Shown: in pieces, positions 43,361-55,600 of the stretch
Position numbering within the stretch: the first letter of the stretch is position 1
Layout of the letters: the number at the start of each line of letters is the position of its first letter
Assembly (NCBI GenBank): GCA_032622095.1
Contig: CP136069.1
Location: 202,538,690-202,602,689, forward strand
DNA from: Siphonodentalium dalli
Taxonomy: Eukaryota > Mollusca > Scaphopoda > Gadilida > Siphonodentaliidae
Direction: 5' to 3'
DNA: 64,000 bases
Position numbers and translations under genes: made by a program
The notes under the pieces: model-generated
What the model was told of the DNA's origin: nothing
The model's input: only the letters and a program-made list of their open reading frames with translations
Database searches by the model: none

Positions 43361-44989
43361 GGCAATGCAGTAGATTTGGATGGGATTCAGGGGTATTGTT
43401 ATAAATGGGGTTGTTTTAGTATTATAACACAGAAAGGAAACTGATTGTGGAACCCTATAAGTTTATTCAAACTAACTAAAGATAAAATATAGAAACATAT
43501 ATAATACAGAAATATGTCAACTCATTAAACTGCATGGGCTAATTAAAACTTACTGTCAAGAGTTGGGTTCAATTTGGATTTAAAAAAACGTGCAAATACC
43601 CTCTTCATATATAGTATGTTAGGCAAGTCACATTTACATGTAGTTGCAATGTATACAGGTACATGAGATAGTCACTAAAATCATTATTTTAGTTCCAATG
43701 GCATTTACCAGTATACATGTACCTTGCTACTACATTTCCAGTGAGGTTGTTTTGTCTCATTTAAACTTTCTAAATGGGTTTCTCCCTTTGAACGACATAA
43801 ACTGGTGTGAGTATACACATGAGCTCTGGTGTGAAATACTGTGTGTTCAAATACATACCGTGTATATACCACAATAAAGATTATGTCTTAGTCTAAGGAC
43901 ATGTTTCCTGTCAATATCTAACTGGTTCAATATATAGATTTGTAATAGTATGCTGTAATGCTCCAGAAGTAGCCATATTTTGTCCTGGTTAAGAAGAATG
44001 TTGCATGTTAGTATCTGACTCATAAACACCCAAATGTACATGTAAACAGAACACTTGGGAAAGATACACACCATCTTTAACCTTTTTTTATATCAGTAGC
44101 TATTGACCAGATAGTAATATATACTATAAATAGTAGTCAGATGCCAGCAATGAAACAAGTTGATGCAAAAGAGTTAATCATGCGCACCAGTTACAAGTAA
44201 GAAAATATTGAATGAACAATAATATTACACTAATAATATAGTTTTCATATACATGTATTTGCTGACATTTTATTCATAACTTCTACATACCTATAAATAA
44301 TAGACTGAATTACATTATAAATGTCATTTGGGTTGGAAAATAGTAAAACGAAATGAATTTTGTGCTAAAAAAGATGAGAACCGGCCTTTTTGTTGAATCC
44401 TGAATACCGGTTAAAATGCGCAAATAAATCCCGACTACCAAATTAGCAGAGGGGTATGAATCCTGCATACCGCCTGAAAATTGCATAAATGTTTTCAATT
44501 TACTTCAGTTACAAGTATCTGTATATGTACATGTGGCTGATTCACTTAACAACTGTGTTATTTTTAAATATGTGAGATCCAAGCGGAAATCATTTGAGTG
44601 ATGTGCACCAGTCCGAGAGTCTGATAACCTGGGTGTTTAATAGTCCCACGTTTTGGTTATTTTAGAGTCTACATTGTCTCAAAATTGGTATGCTCAGTTT
44701 ATAGCATGCAGTCAGGTCAGGTATAATTAAAGACACCCATTTACACAGTTCGTACATGGATGTGTAAACTATCAATTGCTTATATATTGCATTCTAATGC
44801 ACTTAGGCCAATATACCCCCGGAAACACCACATATTTGCGGGGGGTTATTCATTCAATAACCTGTCGCAATGTATAGTCCGGTTCACCGCTTCAATGTTA
44901 GATATTCCTACGCGCCAATATTGCCGTTAGCTGAATTCCTAATCTCGGACATGCATGCCCAATCCAGCACCGATCACTGTTCCGTTTCA

Positions 44990-45120
44990 CTCCATGACGT
45001 CACCCTTACGCAATACACGCCGGCGACGTTATGGAGTAGATTATAGAGTTGGCGCCCTTGCTACTGACTTCCGTTACTAACTCGTTGCTATATAAACAAA
45101 CCAGCGATGCCTCTTTTGTC
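44990..45120 (+). promoter_or_regulatory. Promoter-like stretch: CRE and TATA motifs
   Basis: CCATGACGTCACCC at about 44992-45005 contains a full cAMP-response element. GCTATATAAACAAACC at about 45087 is a good TATA box, and GCGATGCC follows about 15 bases later. A 39-codon frame from that ATG (MPLLSKIDSQYIRAVYMYFK) is the only small frame directly downstream and is not recognised. Activity is speculative. Confidence 0.3.
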
Positions 45121-45619
45121 GAAAATTGACAGTCAGTACATTCGCGCTGTATACATGTACTTTAAGAAAATACAAAACACCACACCGTTATATTCCACCA
45201 ATGTCAGTGTCTCGATATCATTTTGACCAAATTTCTTGACATGAAACCGCGAGATACGGCGTGAAATACAACGCATTGAGTAAACAATTTCCCATTGTGT
45301 TTCAGTTCAACTTCAAGTTCGCGGTAAAATCAAAACTTCAATTTGAAAGTGGTAAACATCTGAAAAAGACATCAGGTACATGCAGAAACTAATTGTTGTG
45401 CATATTTATTTCTATTTGAAGTGGCAATTTTTCATGTTTATCAGCATTTTTAACGATAAGAGCGATGGTAATTGAGGGACTATATTTTATCTAGCGAATT
45501 AAATTTAAAATAAAAAGTCGTGAATTGGCTGAGTGTTTCCTATGGCCGCACATTTCGTTGATAATTACGAGGCATTTGTTTGTCTAAATAACGTTTTAAA
45601 GTTCGAAGAGCATTAGAAT

Positions 45620-45787
45620 GGGGATAACAGTGTGGTGTTTTGTGATTTCGGAAAGGTACATGGCGAATATACTGTGGCAAATACCCGTTAATGGGCTCCG
45701 GCTCCGCCGTCGCCCATTAACTAAATTTGCCACAGTATATTCGCCATGTACCTTTCCGAAATCACAAAACACCACACTGTTATCCCC
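45620..45787. repeat. 168-bp near-perfect palindrome with GC-rich centre
   Basis: The left arm starts GGGGATAACAGTGTGGTG and the right arm ends CACCACACTGTTATCCCC. The arms of about 60 bp match without visible mismatch. An inner stem GTTAATGGG/CCCATTAAC encloses CTCCGGCTCCGCCGTCG. The right end coincides within three bases with the edge of the block missing from the second duplicate. Confidence 0.9.
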
Positions 45788-46287
45788 TAATTAATTTGTG
45801 TACAGTGTTATGGGCAATACATGCTATCTCTCGGCTAATTTAGTTTGTATGAGTGTAATACTATTAGCAAATATGTATACTGACTAAATTAATGTTGTTG
45901 TAAAAAAACACAATCGATTCTTTCAAACCCGGGTACCATGAATTGAACATTGGACCATTGAACCCTCAAACTATTGAACTTCCCGACACTCGAACTCACC
46001 GAACTACTAGTAATGAACACCTACTGTACATGATTGAGTTCATGGCTACTTGACCTCATGAATTGGTCAAAGTTATTGTTCTGCTTTAAAAGTCATTCAA
46101 ATGTTTCCAATTGTATCGATTTACTGATTTTTTGTTTTCATCCAAAGAGCCAAATTGCAATGGACTATACACATGAACCAGTACATGTAAATGTTCAAAG
46201 AGGCCCCCAATTGCAATGAGAGGCCGCAAAGAATAACACAGTGTGTAACTGCATCAACTCTACAAACTAAACCCACTAAGAGACATA

Positions 46288-48539
46288 TTGCACTAGGGAT
46301 ACACATGTGTAAAAATACTGGGTACGCCATGGTAAAATCGTTGAGTTTAACCTGATTAATTACACCCGGGGTATACCCTGGTATAAACACACGGGAAACA
46401 CTTGGGTCGAAAACACCAAGGTACACCTGGGTGAAAAATTGAGATGCATCTGGTAAGGAAATCCCAAGGTACTCCTGGCTAGGAAAACATCAAGATACCA
46501 CTGGGTGGGAAACACCAAAATACACATGGGTAGGAAACACCAATGAACACATGGGTGAATAACATTAAGGTACACCTCGGTGTGGATACCAGAGTGAAAT
46601 GATGAGGACGGCAATGCAGTAGATTTGGATGGGATTCAGGGGCATTGTTATAAATGGGGTTGTTTTAGTATTATAACACAGAAAGGAAACTGATTGTGGA
46701 ACCCTATAAGTTTATTCAAACTAACTAAAGATAAAATATAGAAACATATATAATACAGAAATATGTCCACTCATTAAACTGCATGGGCTAATTAAAACTT
46801 ACTGTCAAGAGTTGGGTTAAATTTGGATTTAATAAAACGTGCAAATACCCTCTTCATATATAGTATGTTAGGCAAGTCACATTTACATGTAGTTGCAATG
46901 TATACAGGTACATGAGATAGTCACTAAAATCATTATTTTAGTTCCAATGGCATTTACCAGTATACATGTACCTTGCTACTACATTTCCAGTGAGGTTGTT
47001 TTGTCTCATTTAAACTTTCTAAATGGGTTTCTCCCTTTGAACGACATAAACTGGTGTGAGTATTCACATGAGCTCTGGTGTGAAATACTGTGTGTTCAAA
47101 TACATACCGTGTATATACCACAAAAAAGATTATGTCTTAGTCTAAGGACATGTTTCCTGTCAATATATAACTGGTTCAATATATAGATTTGTAATAGTAT
47201 GCTGTAATGCTCCAGAAGTAGCCATATTTTGTCCTGGTTAAGAAGAATGTTGCATGTTAGTATCTGACTCATAAACACCCAAATGTACATGTAAACAGAA
47301 CATTTGAGAAAGATACACACCATCTTCAACCTTTTTTTTATATCAGTAGCAATTGACCAGATAGTAATATATACTATAAATAGTAGTCAGATGCCAGCAA
47401 TGAAACAAGTTGATGCAAAAGAGTTAATCATGCGCACCAGTAACAAGTAAGAAAATATTGAATGAACACTAATATTACACTAATAATATAGTTTTCATAT
47501 ACATGTATTTGCTGACATTTTATTCATAACTTCTACATACCTATAAATAATAGACTGAATTACATTATAAATGTCATTTGGGTTGGAAAATAGTAAAACG
47601 AAATGAATGTTGTGCTAAAAAAGATGAGAACCGGCCTTTTTGTTGAATCCTGAATACCGGTTAAAATGCGCAAATAAATCCCGACTACCAAATTAGCAGA
47701 GGGGTATGAATCCTGCATACCGCGTGAAACTTGCATAAATGTTTTCAATTTACTTCAGTTACAAGTATCTGTATATGTACATGTGGCTGATTCACTTAAC
47801 AACTGTGTTATCTTTAAATATGTGAGGATTCAAGCGGAAATCATTTGAGTGATGTGCACCAGTCCGAGAGTCTGATAACCTGGGTGTTTAATAGTCCCAC
47901 GTTTTGGTTAGTTTAGAGTCTACATTGTCTCAAAATTGGTATGCTCAGTTTATAGCATGCAGTCAGGTCAGGTATAATTAAATACACCCATTTACACAGT
48001 TCGTACATGGATGTGTAAACTATCAATTGCATATATATTGCATTAATTTGTGTACAGTTTTATGGGCAATACATGCTATCTCTCGACTAATTTAGTTTGT
48101 ATGAGGGTAATACTATTAGCAAATTTGTATACTGACTAAATTAATGTGTTGTAAAAAAACACAATCGATTCTTTCAAACCCGGGTACCATGAATTGAACA
48201 TTGGACCATTGAACCCTCAAACTATTGAACTTCCCGACACTCGAACTCACCGAACTACTAGTAATGAACACCTACTGTACATGATTGAGTTCATGGCTAC
48301 GTGACCTCATGAATTGGTCAAAGTTATTGTTCTGCTTTAAAAGTCATTCAAATGTTTCCAATTGTATCGATTTACTGATTTTTTGTTTTCATCCAAAGAG
48401 CCAAATTGCAATGGACTATACACATGAACCAGTACATGTAAATGTACAAAGAGGCCCCCAATTGCAATGAGAGGCCGCAAATAATCACACAGTGTGTAAC
48501 TGCATCAACTCTACAAACTAAACCCACTAAGAGACATAT
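46288..48539. repeat. Segmental tandem duplication, copy 2 (2.25 kb)
   Basis: Second copy of the 43037-46287 unit without the 997-bp block. It abuts copy 1 directly at GACATA/TTGCAC. It includes another copy of the CACCTGGGTG minisatellite (46290-46615). Confidence 0.9.
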
Positions 48540-49420
48540 AAATGCAAGGTGGTTAGCCTGGAGATATTTTAGATTGCAGCATACATGTACTCAATAAATA
48601 ATAATAAAGTTAAAAGAACTCCATCACATTACTTTCCCATGAAATTTTCATTGGACAGAAATGTGATGAAGATCTCTTAACGTTATTTTTAATGTATGCA
48701 GAATATGAGGTCACCCTGTACGATTTAATGCACCTAATTCACTATTCTTCGACTTTGGGGTAGAAACTATTTTATTTGAGTCGAGGAACCCACCCATCAA
48801 ATCTCAAGAGTTATGATCAGCTATGATCAGGGGGGGGGGGGGCACACATTTTTCCGACACGTATCCTGAGGTGGTGGGTGCCAAAATAAGCCCAAAGCAA
48901 TTTTGTCCTTTTCCTTCACACCTTTTATCGGATTTTTACTAGTTTCTACTGATTTGTAACAATAAGAAATCAATGATAACGAACTGCAGCAACACTAAAC
49001 ACGCTAGAGCCATTGGATTTTGGTTAGTGCCACTTTAGGACAAGGGAAAGTATACTTAATGCAGCTGAATCGCCCATGTAGTATTCTATGTAATTAACAT
49101 CAAATAAGGATAACATTAAAGAAATAAATTTAATGCCAAATCTGGTCGAACATGGACATTAAACACTGATGTATCAAGAACAAAACATGTAACATACATA
49201 GACGTGTAAGTGGATACCACAGTTATCTCATATGTGACAAAAGATATAGAAATTTTTAATAATTCACAATCTCATGTAGTCATGAGTGAGTTAATACAGG
49301 TTTCTAATAAAATTGTAGGTTTGTTTTTTATTATATAATGCCTTTTCTGAACTTATACAAGATTCCTAAATTCATACAAGATAATCTGTGAACAATTTAA
49401 CCTATATGATATAATACAAT
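48540..49420. other. No recognised feature; poly-G tract
   Basis: A G12 tract lies at about 48830. The rest is AT-rich with no exon-like or transposon-end signal. Confidence 0.3.
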
Positions 49421-49426
49421 TACATA

Positions 49427-49508
49427 TCTGGTGTAAAACAATATCACCTATCTGGTGTAAAACAAAATCACCTATCTGGTGTAGAACAATATCACCTACC
49501 TGGTGTAT
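49427..49508. repeat. 24-bp minisatellite, 3.4 copies
   Basis: ATCTGGTGTAAAACAATATC plus ACCT repeats three times with one or two changes, and a fourth copy is partial. CACCTATCTGGTG at the junctions is a short interrupted palindrome. On the minus strand it reads as HQIGDIVL repeats. Confidence 0.85.
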
Positions 49509-49748
49509 AGACATAATATCTTTATAAATGTCCATAACAAAGTAACAAAACACAACAACTAAAAAGGTATCTTTAAAGGACTACCACACACATTTTGGCA
49601 CCAAAACAGTGACTATTCAATTATGATTAACCGTGTGCGCTGTGTCAGTGACCGGTTACTCACTCAGGCATAGCTGCTATTCACAATAGCAATACAGCTG
49701 CTTAATAGGTTTTGTGACGAGAAGGATATTGAATGCAACCTGGACACT

Positions 49749-49903
49749 AAACAGTTGTTGCCCGATGTCGAGGGAGACATTGAGATTTGTCACCCGCTCG
49801 AGAACGGAACGTCTCCCGAGGAGCACAGCTCCGAGGGATACATTCCGTTCTCGAGCGGGTGACAAATCTCGATGTCTCCCGAGAAGAAGGGCAACAACTG
49901 TTT
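49749..49903. repeat. 155-bp near-perfect palindrome with GC-rich centre
   Basis: The left arm starts AAACAGTTGTTGCCC and the right arm ends GGGCAACAACTGTTT. The CACCCGCTCGAGAACGGAA stretch and its complement are exact. The centre CTCCCGAGGAGCACAGCTCC forms a smaller stem. The arms differ by a few bases only (for example at the GAGAAGAAGG stretch). No direct repeats at the edges were seen. Confidence 0.85.
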
Positions 49904-50944
49904 TGTTATCCGATTATAACACAGAACACAATCCTTGCCATCCACACGCACGATGTTGCGCTGAGTCACGAGTGCTGTCTTTCCCGATTATGTATATTTT
50001 CAGTAACTACTTATAGTTCTGTTCCAGAACGATATTCAGAACAGAACGATAGTCAAGCCGTTGAGCGTTTGATGATCAGCGTTTATTTTCGATCATTTTT
50101 GGTGGTTAAATCGTCAATATCGGTCCATGCAATGTAAACAAATAAGCCATATAGGTATGTTATCGCCTTCTGCAATGTGGAATATCAATGTCGCGATGTT
50201 CATTTCATAACGGTCTTCCCCGAAAGCTATTGGGAAGTTGTCGATTTCATTAATGTACATTCATATGTGTCAGTGCTCCCAAGAACATGGCGATCCTCAC
50301 ACAAAATACTTCTATGGTCACATTGCATACATTGCGGAGAGGTCTGATATCATGGATAAGCATACAGTACCATTCATTCGCGACAAATGTATGCATTACG
50401 TTGTTTACCCGAAAACATGTATAACCAACCAACCTGAAGGGATCCACTCTTTCAATCATGCAACATAATGTCGACATGAACATATTGAATCACCGAGATG
50501 TATCGATGTAAAAAGTACATAATAACGCTTGTCCGATAAAAGTATCAACTTAAAGTTCGAATATTAGTGTTCACTAAATATATGCAAATTAGCAAACACC
50601 ACAACAGGTGTGTTTTGCGAATCCGTGGGGTATATATGATTTTTAGCACATTGTAGTGATGTGAAATAGATGAATTACCTCAGTGTGTGTTTGGAGATAT
50701 TCTTGAATTATAACATCAGGTGCGCGACAAAAGCAATGTCTCCCGGCTCAGCGGGCGACAGTGTGATTTGTCGCCCGGCATGTGACATGAAATGGGCCAA
50801 TCAGAAGGGTCGACAATAGGGAGGAGGGTAACAAAATACAATGTCTTCAGTTTAGCAATAAAATGTTCGATGGTATATACATATTAGAACGTCATTTTGT
50901 CTATAAATGTCCGATATAATATAATCATTAGAGCATATCTTGTC
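49904..50944. other. No recognised feature
   Basis: AT-rich sequence. Note CTCCCGGCTCAGCGGGCGAC and TTGTCGCCCGGC at about 50738-50780, which resemble the GACAAATC/GTCACCC arm motifs of the palindrome at 49749 and form a further small inverted repeat. Confidence 0.35.
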
Positions 50945-51047
50945 GTTGACTACGCGAATGTAGTGGCCAGTGGGAATGGTGTAGTTCACTCGCCTTCGGC
51001 TAATGAACTACACCCTTCCCACTGGCCACTACATTCGCGTAGTCAAC
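50945..51047. repeat. 103-bp near-perfect palindrome with GC-rich centre
   Basis: The left arm GTTGACTACGCGAATGTAGT pairs with ACTACATTCGCGTAGTCAAC. The arms are 44 bp with one or two mismatches (GGAATGG against CCCTTCC). The centre is CTCGCCTTCGGCTAA, with a GCC-TTC-GGC mini-stem. Confidence 0.9.
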
Positions 51048-52690
51048 CCCAAGTCTTGCTCTATTCATATACTAAGCTTTAAAATAAATTGACTGCAGAG
51101 ATGTGGAAATATGATATTCAACAATAACGATTAAAAATCCACTGCAGTCAAGAATATACTGCTAGAGACCAGTCCTGCTGTTCATTACTAGATTCACTGT
51201 ATCTCAGTGTAGGAGGTTTGGTCCTGGTTTTCTCTGTATGTTTGTGTTTTGCGTTCCACAATGGGGTGGGTGTCAAAACATGGCTGGATAAAAATCTATG
51301 AATGGAACAACATTTGGGGTCGGGGTGGGTGGGTTCAAAAAGTGGCCATCGGCAAAAAAGTAGCATACGTATCTGGAAATTTTACCGGGATGTACCGACC
51401 CCCCGCTATGATCGGAAATAATTTTTTGAATAAATGACTAAAAATATAATCACCAGAAACTAAATTTACAATATCTTATTATATAGTTGGCATGTGAATT
51501 CATTGAAATATAGTATTCATTACTTGCAGATTCTTGATTTAGTAATCATGTTTTATTTATAGACAATTAGGTTATAACACCATGCTGATCACAATGAAAT
51601 ATGTTTTGTTTACATAAATTGTGATGACAAGCATTGGGAAATTCCAGTTTGAACCAGGCATCACTTAATATATGTAAACCGACTAGGAGAAACCTGTAAA
51701 TATAATGACTGCATTGAGAGAGGTGGGTTTCTTGACTGAAACGAAACATGGCTCACCCCATAGCTGACGGAATACTAGTTTTAATAAGGGTGTTAAATCA
51801 GACAGGGCATCGTTCAATTTCTTCTGCTATATTCAATGTTTGCATCAGCAATCGTTCATGTTTGCTTTAATGTGCTTTGCAGAAACAAATTAATGAAGAG
51901 GATCCTTATTTAGCCCTGTAGCCCATGTTTGTTGACAGCCTGGCAGGCTAACACACTCATACATGTTAACTATAGTCCCATTCGAAATGGGCAGTACTGA
52001 TACTAGTAATTTCAGATAATGTACATGTACATGCATGTTGGAAATACTAATTACAATGAATCTTTAGAAATAACACGGAATAGTGTGACAATTCAATCAC
52101 AATTCATTACTGAAGAACAGATAGGCTACCGGTTCATGTCTTTCAAACAGACACTGGTACAATACCTTTGACCAAGCATTTAATATTATTACCGTTATAG
52201 GCATTCAAGTTTACTGGTTCCTGTCAAAACAAACTTCAAAAATTTCTAACCCATTTTGGAGGGATTTTTTCGTCTCTTTGTGCAAATTCATAAGCCTAGA
52301 TGATAAAAATGGTAACATGTCAGCGACCATATGGGATAATCCTAACATTAGAATGGAAGGAAACCCAATTAACATTAATTCGTGGAGAAATTAGTCCCTT
52401 GTGGCTACATTCAATATTTATTCTAACTGCATTGCTATATGTAGCCTAAAACGCCAAATATATAGCCTTTCAAACTCTCGAAATCAGTCACTCCTACCTC
52501 TCAGAAAGGCAAGTCAATAGGGAATCGGGTGCCAAACTCAAATGGAAATCGGAAATAAAAGACGACTCCCAATTATGGGACATTATAATTTGCAATCAAT
52601 TTACTACACGCCTGACACCAAACTTCAATGGCTCCAATATAGAATTACTACGAGAATCCTATCGACGAACATATTTCTGAAGATAGCAGG
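51048..52690. other. No recognised feature
   Basis: AT-rich sequence without exon-like segments that I can support and without clear transposon ends until the element beginning at 52697. Confidence 0.3.
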
Positions 52691-52696
52691 ATAATA

Positions 52697-55600
52697 GTAC
52701 AGCGGCCAAAAGCCAAAAGTGGTCGGGTACCCCTACCCACGGTAGAACAAGTTAAACCCAACTTTTTTAAAGGAGAAATATATACTCTTTACGAAAATGA
52801 TAGTGAAAAATAACGGAATTGGTGGTGGCTATTCTCAAATCGACGATGAACGATACCCACCAGTGATTTTTCCCAGAAATTAACGATTTTGGTAAAGTGA
52901 GCCCTGCGTCTATGTCCTAAGTTATTTTCCCACATTGTTGGTGTTAAAATGACCACAGCATACCATATTTGTACCTGATATGCAAGAAGTGTTGGTTAAT
53001 TTGGATTTTCGTGCCATTTGTAGCCGAAACTTTTATTTTTTGTTGAAAAATTGCTCTTTTTCAAACACATTATATTTTGCGAACATTATCTTTCAAACGT
53101 ATATTGCAATAATATTGAAATATTTAGTTCATATGGTGTACTAGTTATCTAACAAGCATATGAAGAAATAAGTTAACAAAAAGTTTGAACGGTTTGCGAG
53201 ATATTGGATTTTTGTCGAAAAAAATAAATATTTTTAATGACAGTACACACATTTTCGAATTGATTTGAATGGGACCCAATCTGAATCTTGTACTGAAAGC
53301 GTTGTCCAGAGATGCCGTTTAATATATTACAGATGTGTTCAGGCTTTCCGACCCCCAAGTTACAACAAAAACAATTATTTTATTGATAACAGGTAATTGT
53401 ACATGCATAAACATCGATGTTAAGTACTAAAACCTTCGTTATAAACAACAGTTGACCAACTATATAAGTCATATGGCTCAGTAGTTATCCGGACATCACA
53501 AGTAGAAATAATTTGACAGAAATTCTCAACGGTTTTGAAGATAATGGATTTGGTTACGGCTTCCCCTGACGCCATTTGGTAGAAAAACTACATATTTATG
53601 ATAACAACACAGACCTTTCTAAATTATTCTAATGGGCATCTAATCATTATTCGTGTGATGGAAACCTGATCCATAGACACCGCGAGCGTGGTTTTAGATG
53701 ACCACAGGTTTCCAATTAAACCCCCAGTTACAACAACAACAAAACATTTTATTTATGACATGTAATTTTATATTAACACATATTGACTTTGAGGAAATAA
53801 AGTACCGTATTTGTTCTAAACGACACATAATATAGACTAAAATACTCATACAGAACAAAATCATTGTTGCTCCCCCGCCCAATTAGACGCCCTGAACACA
53901 CCACGAACTGAAAAACTATGATCTCAATATTAAGAATGATGTGACTATAAAGGACAGTTGCATAAGGAATATACAATGTTTATGGATGGGTTTGTTCCCG
54001 AAACAGTGTGGCACTTTGCTTGGCAAATATGAAGGGCAGATTTGCTATATATTTTCGAGAACATTCTACCCAATTTAAAGACTTCGACGCAATACGAAAT
54101 TAAGCTATATGATCTCTAATTCTCTATATTAACTGAGAGTGTGACGGGAATGTAGTACTATCAGAGAATACATAATTTGTATGGATGGGTTGTGCATGTG
54201 TCGATTTACACAAAGTGTCTGATAAATAAGAAAGACGAATTTGCTGCTTTAGGATCCCCCTACACAATTGAAGTGTTAAAGTTGAACAACTCACAAACTG
54301 AAATGATTGCTGTACATGTTAACTGAGGATATGGGCTAAAATAGTAATATAGGGGCGAATACATGATGTTGATGGATGGGTTGGTTGGATCCCGAAAGCC
54401 TTCGGCACTTTACAAAAAGCGACTGAAAAATAAATAATGTGATTTTTCAATGTTTGTATTAACCCCTTCCCAATTTGAAGGCTAGAACACACCACGAACT
54501 GGAACGATATCATCATTGACTGTGTGTATGGACAATGGCGAGTTAGTTGTACAAGGACGTACACAATGTAAATAGATGTATTTGGGTTCTGGAAGAATGA
54601 GCACTTAACGAAAAGTGGCTTGAAAATAAGAAAGGCAAACTTTTGAGGACCCCTACTTTATTTGAAGTCTTGGGTGACACCATGGTGAAATGATATGACC
54701 TCAATATTAACAAAAGGCTTGACCAAATGTTAGTTTTGATTAGGATATACATATGTGTTGGTTCCCGAAAGCCTGCATGCATCATGTGACACAACAAGCG
54801 GCGGGCAAATGTTCAGTGCTGTATGTACCCCTACCCTATTTGAAGTATTGAACACATTATGTACTGGAGTGATTATGAATTAAATATCAACATATATTGT
54901 GGCCGAAACTGTGCGATATATAAGGCTGTATTGGTTTCCGACCGCATGTGACACTCTACAAAAAGCGGCTGGCAAATAACAAAAATTCAATTTTAACTGT
55001 TTATGTGACAATTATAAATCACGAAAACACCACGAACTTGATGAACATGCTCCCAGTTTTAACTCAGTCTGTGGAGATATGGTAGTTCTATCCGGAGGTA
55101 AACAATTTATCTGGGAGAGATATTGTATGGGAGAAATTAGGATGTAATCCAGTTGGAACTGATTGGATACAATGATTTACACATAGTTTCGTTGGAGCTG
55201 ATTGGACGCAATGATACACATATAATGTTGCTTTCGTCATTGATACGTCCGTCGCCGTGAGATTGCAGACGATCTGGTGGTGGTAAATTTCGCGCTCAGC
55301 AGGGTTTCAATGCTTTTCAAGATGTTTTAACAAATGGCAGCATTATGGAAATCGCTTCGTTTTCGAGATATATGTCTGAACACCGTAAACTATTTTAATA
55401 TTTTCGCAATGACTGAGTTGCTGTACATACAAAAGAGTATTTCTGATAAAATTACATTCAGTATGGCGCATAGACGTTCAGTCTTAGGACCACTGTATTC
55501 CAATAAGTAATGATATGCTTTTTCTATTTACCACAATGACAGAGAGGGGACTTTTAAATGTGATTACTCAATTGGACAAAGTTCAAACTACTGCATTTCA

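Larger units (their letters stand above)
44794..45790. other. Block present only in copy 1 of the duplication
   Basis: Copy 2 joins the two flanks directly (TTGCATTAATTTGTG at 48038-48052), with ATT as microhomology at the junction. The block contains a CRE/TATA promoter-like stretch (44990-45120), three AACACCACA-containing motifs, and at its right edge the 168-bp palindrome. Either it inserted into copy 1 or it was deleted from copy 2. Confidence 0.8.
43037..46287. repeat. Segmental tandem duplication, copy 1 (3.25 kb)
   Basis: 43037-44793 matches 46288-48043, and 45791-46287 matches 48044-48539, in the same orientation. By eye the identity is about 98 percent, with scattered substitutions and few indels. 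The 997 bp at 44794-45790 exists only in this copy. The unit contains minisatellite DNA and AT-rich sequence. Frames repeated in both copies (for example MQCIQVHEIVTKIIILVP) have no recognised homology. Confidence 0.9.

Noticed and set aside
49427-49508. Evenly spaced 24-bp repeats that superficially resemble a CRISPR array
   Set aside because: The repeats are contiguous with no unique spacers, and the genome is clearly eukaryotic. It is a minisatellite.
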